DNA from: Prostheceraeus crozeri
Lineage: Eukaryota; Platyhelminthes; Polycladida; Euryleptidae
Reading direction: 5' to 3'
NCBI GenBank assembly: GCA_907163375.1
Contig: CAJQUW010007075.1
Location: forward strand, 310,001 to 374,000
DNA: 64,000 bases
This document shows positions 58,331 to 64,000 of the stretch, piece by piece. Below the pieces are notes generated by a model, which was not told the origin of the DNA, ran no database searches, and worked only from the letters and a program-made list of their open reading frames with translations. The position numbers and the translations under genes were made by a program. Position 1 is the first letter of the stretch; each line of letters opens with the position of its first letter.

Positions 58331-60308
58331 GGCCAGTTAACACAGAAATGTGCTATGTCGACTTCATTGTCTTTGACTACACTATCTTTCCCCCATTCAC
58401 CCATGACATTTCCAGATTTATTTTTAAAATCACAATCCTTGTTAGATGAGATCACTGCAAATTAAAAATCTGACTGAGAAGGGCGGCTCGCCGAAGTATA
58501 TTTTAGAAAAGAAAAACAAATTATTATCTGTGAGTCGAAAGATAAAATTAATTTTTTTAAATTAAAATGAAGAAATTAGACCCATTTAGAATATTCGCCA
58601 GGGGACCAGTGGGGTGCAAGCGTTGAAAGTTCTATTCTACGAAACATGAAGAAAGGCGACTCCTCCTGCCTACAGTTATATATTCAGGGATGAGAATTTC
58701 CATAGATCCGACGAAATCCGCGCGGCCTCATTATGTAGACTTAATTTATCCAAGATGAGCCTCAATTTGAGGCTGTCAAAATCTGAGCTTTCGGTTGGAG
58801 GCCTGTTAGCACCCTATTCTAATCCACGAATATAGTTTGATATAGTCATAATGAAAAGCTACACGGGAACTTCAAAAAATCTAGCACACGGTTTGATATC
58901 ATGCTAAGCGACTATATTTATCAGGTCTCTGTGTTTACATAAACAAATGGTTCCCAATTTTTCTTGAAGCCCTTTAAGAACAAATTTTTGAAAATACAGT
59001 ATTTCATGTACAGGCTGCATGCGATCCATTCAAGTTTCAAAAGATCTTAAACATAGCTACTTCTTAGGTCGTTCCAAGACCGACATTTCATGATCCAGAC
59101 TAGCAATATCACTTCCATGAAGTTTCAGCTGTGGAGATTTTTCTTGAAACCTTTTTGCCACAGTTATTTATCAATGCATTCGAACTCCTCCTATCCCAAA
59201 ACTTTGTACCAAATATTTATTACCCGAGTCTTAGTAAATTAATAGATGTCTATCCCGCGTACACTGTGCTATTCTTCATTTTTACTGAAATCTACATCTA
59301 TACATGTTGATGCAGCAAAAACATATTTCAACAACATATACCTAACTAATAGTGAGTTTATAAATTTAAGCATTCAATTCATTGATATGCAAACAGACTT
59401 AAATCAAATGCATGAAATTGAACAATGACTCATCAACATCTTCCTAAATTTCTGTTTCGTTATGAACGACCATAGAATTTGATATTTTATGCACTCATGC
59501 GCTCTTGCATGACGTTTATTGATACTTATAAATTCTTATTTTGTATAATAAGAACTAAAAATTTATCAACAATGGTTAAAAATGTACCTTAAAACATCAT
59601 AAAACAGTGACGGTTACATATAAGCGGTAAGGTTGGCTTACACATGTGGTTGTACAGATATAAAGGGTTATCTATATTTAGGTCTAACCTCTAACCATGA
59701 CCGTGGTCTAACAGAGCAATACTCCGCGGTGAATATCCGTTGCCAAATGACAATTCCAGTCCTCCTTGTAAAGCGTCATCTTAAAAAATCACTGGCGAGT
59801 AGCTAAAGTAGCTAAAAACCCACATAGAAGCACTGCACAGATGCAGCTCAAATTTGTGCAAGGGTTTCTTGATTTCAAATTTCGAATTTTATCTAAATAA
59901 TTTTAAAAGATCGCAGCTAGCTCATGTTTGTTCCAGTTGGCCATAATTAGCCACAATTTTTCTTTGAATGCTTGTGTGATGATAGAAATGGCTGTACAAA
60001 TTCATCCATTGAGTCAGAGTCGCTGGCTCAGTGAGAACTTCAGTGCAACACAAAGGGTGGGTTTCTGCGGCATCTGATTTTGCAGGTTAACGTTGTTTAA
60101 ATGCTAGAATGACGTGGTTGACTTCACATATGAGTTTCTACGTTTGTTTTACGGACGACAACGTGATCGAGATTTTCGTCAAAATTTAGACAAGGTCTCC
60201 CACCCTGTTTTAAGCTGTAGTTAGGGTTATTGACTTGATTGGTTGGCAACTTAGGAAAATTCTCGTCATTTGTACTTCACTTTCACGTCTGCTGTCGCTG
60301 TGAATGTG
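58331..60308. other. Unassigned; probably includes the left end of the Harbinger element
   Basis: No gene or terminal repeat recognised. The 5' end of the Harbinger transposon should lie in this interval, but its partner end is beyond 64000. Confidence 0.3.
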
Positions 60309-61097
60309 ATGGATTCATCCGATGATTACTACGAAACGTACGCCGAACAACTTGCAAGACAACACATTTTTCGAAGCTTGCGCGATCATTTAAATCCAGT
60401 CTCAAAATTCAGTGATCGAAATTTCCGTTTCCGATTCCGAATGGATAAAGAACAATTTCTTCAGTTGCGACAAATGCTTTCTTCTAGAAAAACTTTGACA
60501 AATCCCTTAACGGATTTATTAGTGGCCTTGGATTGTTACGCTACTGGGTCCTACCAAATGTGTGTCGGCGATCATTATGGACTTCATAAAAGTACGGTGT
60601 GTAGAATATTACAGGGAATAAGCCGAGATATTGCAAGCTTGCGATCACAATTTGTATTCTTTCCTAAAGACGACGAAAAAATGGCGATCAGCGAGGGATT
60701 CAGAAAGCTGTCTAAGATGAATAACATAATCGATGCGATCGACTGCACTCATGTTAAAATTCAATCACCGGGTGGCCGAAATGAAACTGCATTTGTAAAT
60801 CGCAAAGGATATTATTCATTAAATGTTCAGGTTGTTGGCGATACCGAATATCGCATTCGCAACATTGTTGCTCGCTGGCCAGGTGCGACACATGACTCTA
60901 AAATCTTCAATGAGTTGTCCTTAAAATCAAAACTGGAAAATGGATCTATCTCAGGAATTTTACTGGGAGGCGGAGGATATGCTGCCAAGACATATATGTT
61001 GACTCCTGTAACGAATCCATCCTCACACGAAGAAAAGCAGTACAATTTTTTTCACAGCGTAGCTAGAAATGTGATTGAACGGTTATTCGGTATTTGA
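60309..61097 (+). pseudogene. PIF/Harbinger (HARBI1-like) nuclease, C-terminally truncated
   Basis: ATG at 60309 (MDSSDDYYETYAEQLARQ). Domain landmarks in order: LLVALDCYATGSYQ and HKSTVCRIL (helix-turn-helix-like), first Asp in IIDAIDCTHVKI (residue 145), WPGATHDSKIF (Asp 196), and Glu in RNVIERLFGI (residue 257), as in DDE-type Harbinger nucleases. Two oddities: the family motif GDSGY is GGGGY here (residues 220-224), losing an acidic residue usually counted in the catalytic site, and the codon after FGI, normally Trp (FG.WK), is TGA at 61095-61097. The usual C-terminal helices do not follow in any clear frame. The copy is therefore probably inactive. Confidence 0.85.
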
Positions 61098-62867
61098 CAC
61101 AGATAGGGGTTCCTTCAATAATGGAACCGCCTCAAACACCACTGAGGGAAATGCATTTCGCAGGAGCATCATTATTTCTCATTTTAGAAGATGAATGCCT
61201 ATGTCATCCAGTGCTATAAGAGTTTCACATACATGTACATTTCGTGTTTCTGCAGTTTATTTTCATATTAATGTTAATACGTGAAGTATGTATTAGTGCT
61301 CAATGAACACATTGTGAATGATTAGAAAAAGATTATATTCCATGAAACATGATTGTATTTTTCATTTTATGGCTCAAAATCCACAAATCCTAATCATAGG
61401 AAGAGTTCGCATGATTCAGATTATGAAGTGTTTTGACGATATCCATCTCACATGCATCAGAAGTTGTTGCCCTCATGGCTGACAGCATTTCATGCTCAAT
61501 GATGAAATCTTCGCTTCGTGTGCTCCACTAAGATGCACTTGTCCCTCAAACTTAGATTTCTTTTTCCGTCTGAAATAGAAAAAATATATGCTACAACTTA
61601 AAATTGGATATACTACATGTAGGGAAATACTATTCAATTGGAGGATTATTAAATCAACGGGTAAACTAATAATAACTGAACACTCAATATACTATATATA
61701 AATGGTATTTAGCCTACAATTCCTATGTCTCTTCGATTTGTGTTTTCCATCCAGAACCGTTCGTTTCCGTTCGTCTGACCCACCATGGATAACGAGTTCT
61801 TTAAAAATAATCTAAGATAATAATCGACGATCGTGATGAAGCTTGGCTACAAAGGAAAATGCTGACGTACCATCGTCTCCACGAGAAGGCTATAAGCATT
61901 CTTAGGATAGCATTCCAACCTATGATCGGCAATGATGTCATTTTATTTTTAAAATGATATATAAAATGATATCATTTTACATCATTATATTTCTTTTATA
62001 ATGAAGTTACACATTAGTGAAATATGCGTAGGCCTACACCGTATATAGATATAGTATTCATACGAATCTTTCGATTTACATTGATGCCATGCTACTTTTA
62101 CTGCTCTTTGCAATGAAATTAAAATTAGATTGCATGCAGCATCGATATATTAAAAAATGTATGACCGAAGAAAGCAGTTTAGTCATACAAAGCTTCTTGT
62201 AAAACAAAACTTAGGTAGGGCCTATGGCCTATGCACTAGACATCGTAAGTTCTGATTTTAAGCTTTATACACTCGAATAACAAATGTGCCTGCAACATGT
62301 AGTTGGTTAGGCCAACAGTATCTAAAGTACGAAAAAAGGCTAAAAATATGAAGATTACAGTCAAGACTTCAAAAACATCAAGACAGTTACTAATGAGTTC
62401 AATGTTCAATCATAGGCCTACTGGAAGTCTAAAGTAACCAGCAAAATATGAGATGTACACTGTACATGTAGAGCTATTCCCAGAAAACGGCGATCTTTAT
62501 TAACCAGAAACATAATTATCCAAGTCCGAAATGTTGAGCTTTGACCATACTCGTATTTCCAAGTTTCAAAGCCTCGCTTGCATATTTAATAATTTATTCA
62601 CAAGCTTATTTATATTCGTTTTATAGAAACCAAGACAAGTCAGCAAAAAATTCACACTAACGTCTCAGAACTGATGATATGATTCCTAATATGGCACACT
62701 CAAGAGCCATATTGCACCAAGTTTGTTATGATAAGTACGTAATTAGGTACATGCACCATAAATGCTCGCCTATAAGTTCCCCTAAAAACCGAGTCCATGT
62801 CCAAAATCATTGACTCGCGCATAAGCCGGCCCCCCCTAAACATCGAATCCAAACAGTAACTTAACAC
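61098..62867. other. Interior of the Harbinger element, between its two genes
   Basis: AT-rich. A possible acceptor CTATTTCAG on minus at 61567-61575 could begin the last exon of the Myb-like gene, but none of its frames gave a convincing continuation. Confidence 0.4.
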
Positions 62868-63293
62868 CAGTGGCGTCGCCAGGGGGGAGGCGAAGGTGCG
62901 GGCGCCCCCTTCGACATCACCAGTAAAAGATTTCCATGTGATGGAAATAATTTGCATGAGCCTTGTAAACTTAGACTTTTAACTTTGATGAGCTAAAAAG
63001 TCGCTGCATTCGTAATAATTCGATATACGAATATAACAAAACTTATTCAATAATATGGCAAACGTGAATAAGGCACCTTAGATATAAGTCACCTTCATGT
63101 AGTAAATGCAACACAGTGGCTTTTTAGTCACACAAAAATTACGTATAACTATGCAACTAAATTATGTTAATTGATGTGTCTCATAGATAAATGGATGTCC
63201 GAATAGATGGACAGATGATGGTCAAAAATTTGGCGGTCCGCCTAGGGTTTTCTAGACCGTCCCTGCCTTCGAAAAATCCTGGCGACGCCCCTG
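62868..63293. mobile_element. hAT MITE (426 bp) with perfect 8-bp target duplication
   Basis: The ends CAGTGGCGTCGCCAGG and, as reverse complement, CAGGGGCGTCGCCAGG differ at one position. Identical octamers CTTAACAC flank it (62860-62867 and 63294-63301), diagnostic of hAT. There is no coding capacity. It sits in the intron or spacer of the Harbinger transposon. Confidence 0.95.
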
Positions 63294-63606
63294 CTTAACA
63301 CGGCTTTATTCGACATAAACGCAGCTGGATACACCTAGGACAAACGTACATAGAGTAGGTGTAGCATATGCCTAAGGGAATAGGCATGTAATCACGATAG
63401 GTTTTACAGCAAGATCACGCTGCTACTCAAGCTGCCTGTCGTAAGAGATCTAGGCGGCGTGCTAGTAATGACCCGCTTATAAGTCACTCCAGGTTTTTCT
63501 CTCGTTTTCGTCGTTGAATTTGAGACCTAGGCTATACGCGAGTGTGTGCGGTAAACATGTAAAAACATATTTATGTTCAAGTAAAAACATACAATGAATA
63601 ACTTAC

Positions 63607-64000
63607 TCTCAACCGATGAATCGTCAGCGTTAGAGGTCACAGCAGTCTTTGAATCCGCCGCCGTCTGTGAATCCAAGGCTTCAATAGGAACTACTTCACT
63701 GAATGAATCCATTGCCTTAGAAGGACTTGTTGTCATCGATGAATCGTCGTCAAACGGAATATGGAGTTCAAATGCTATGTTCGGGCACATTTCGATTAGA
63801 GCTTGAGACTGTGTTGATGGCTCAGGAGGTGGTGGTCCGCCTCCAGTGTTCTTTAATGACTTCTTGTGTATTGAGTGTTCTTTCTTTGCGTCAGCTTTCA
63901 GTCGACGGTATAAATTCCTGAGTTTGGTTGTATCAGATGGAGCTTTCATGGGAAAGTTGCCATTGAAATTGCATGCTATTTGTTTCCAGCACTTGTTCTT
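63607..64000 (-). CDS. Myb/SANT-like DNA-binding protein of the Harbinger element, partial 5' exon(s)
   Basis: A minus-strand frame, open to the window edge, reads KCWKQIACNFNG, LRNLYRRLKADAKKEHSIHK and TGGGPPPPEP. The helix with L..LY..LK..AKKE and the TGGGPPP signature are typical of the Myb/SANT-like accessory protein that partners PIF/Harbinger nucleases and helps bind terminal repeats and import the nuclease. The frame continues LIEMCPNIAFELHIPFDDD and a Ser/Thr/Asp-rich stretch. A GTAAGT donor at 63606-63601 ends the exon in phase 1. The start lies beyond 64000. Orientation is opposite to the nuclease at 60309, the usual layout. Confidence 0.82.

Overview
The window looks like an intron-rich, AT-rich stretch of an invertebrate animal genome; the exact lineage cannot be read from it. 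The only host gene I recognise with confidence is a SARM1 / TIR-1 type gene on the minus strand. Three of its internal exons are visible (52748-52404, 28147-28019, 8362-8144). All three are in phase 0 with clean AG/GTAAGT borders, and together they give a continuous run of ARM repeats leading into the first SAM domain. Introns of about 24.3 kb and 19.7 kb separate them. The N-terminal exons, the second SAM and the catalytic TIR domain were not found, so almost everything else in positions 1-64000 is intron or flank filled with mobile DNA.

Layout. 1-8.1 kb: an unclassified inverted-repeat element, a 1.5 kb non-autonomous hAT, then a three-layer nest in which a tRNA-derived SINE is split by a Penelope-like retroelement fragment, which is itself split by an IS630/mariner-type transposon. 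8.1-28 kb: SARM1 exon C, further hAT-type elements, SINE copies, a decayed second mariner-type copy, a small Penelope-like terminus and a (TG)n(GA)n microsatellite. 28-32 kb: SARM1 exon B, then about 2.8 kb of a 24-bp minisatellite starting about 1.0 kb upstream of that exon's acceptor. 32-52 kb: scattered SINEs, two 5'-truncated LINE 3' ends lying head to tail, and a CR1/Jockey-like LINE tail. 52-58 kb: SARM1 exon A with an inverted-repeat element ending about 80 bp downstream of its donor site, two MITE-like elements and a decayed GIY-YIG retroelement fragment. 60-64 kb: part of a PIF/Harbinger transposon, with a broken nuclease gene on plus and the 5' part of its Myb/SANT-like gene on minus running off the window edge. 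A young-looking 426-bp hAT MITE sits between them.

The strongest leads are: the minisatellite, where every unit has a small hairpin whose common variants fall in the loop or linker, and where the SARM1-sense strand repeats a branch-point/pyrimidine/AG pattern; hammerhead-ribozyme-like motifs at both inverted ends of the Penelope-like insert; the 3'-end similarity between the SINE family and one local LINE; and the layered insertion history with readable target-site duplications. No complete autonomous system was found. Most long open frames are by-products of the 24-bp array or chance frames in AT-rich intron.
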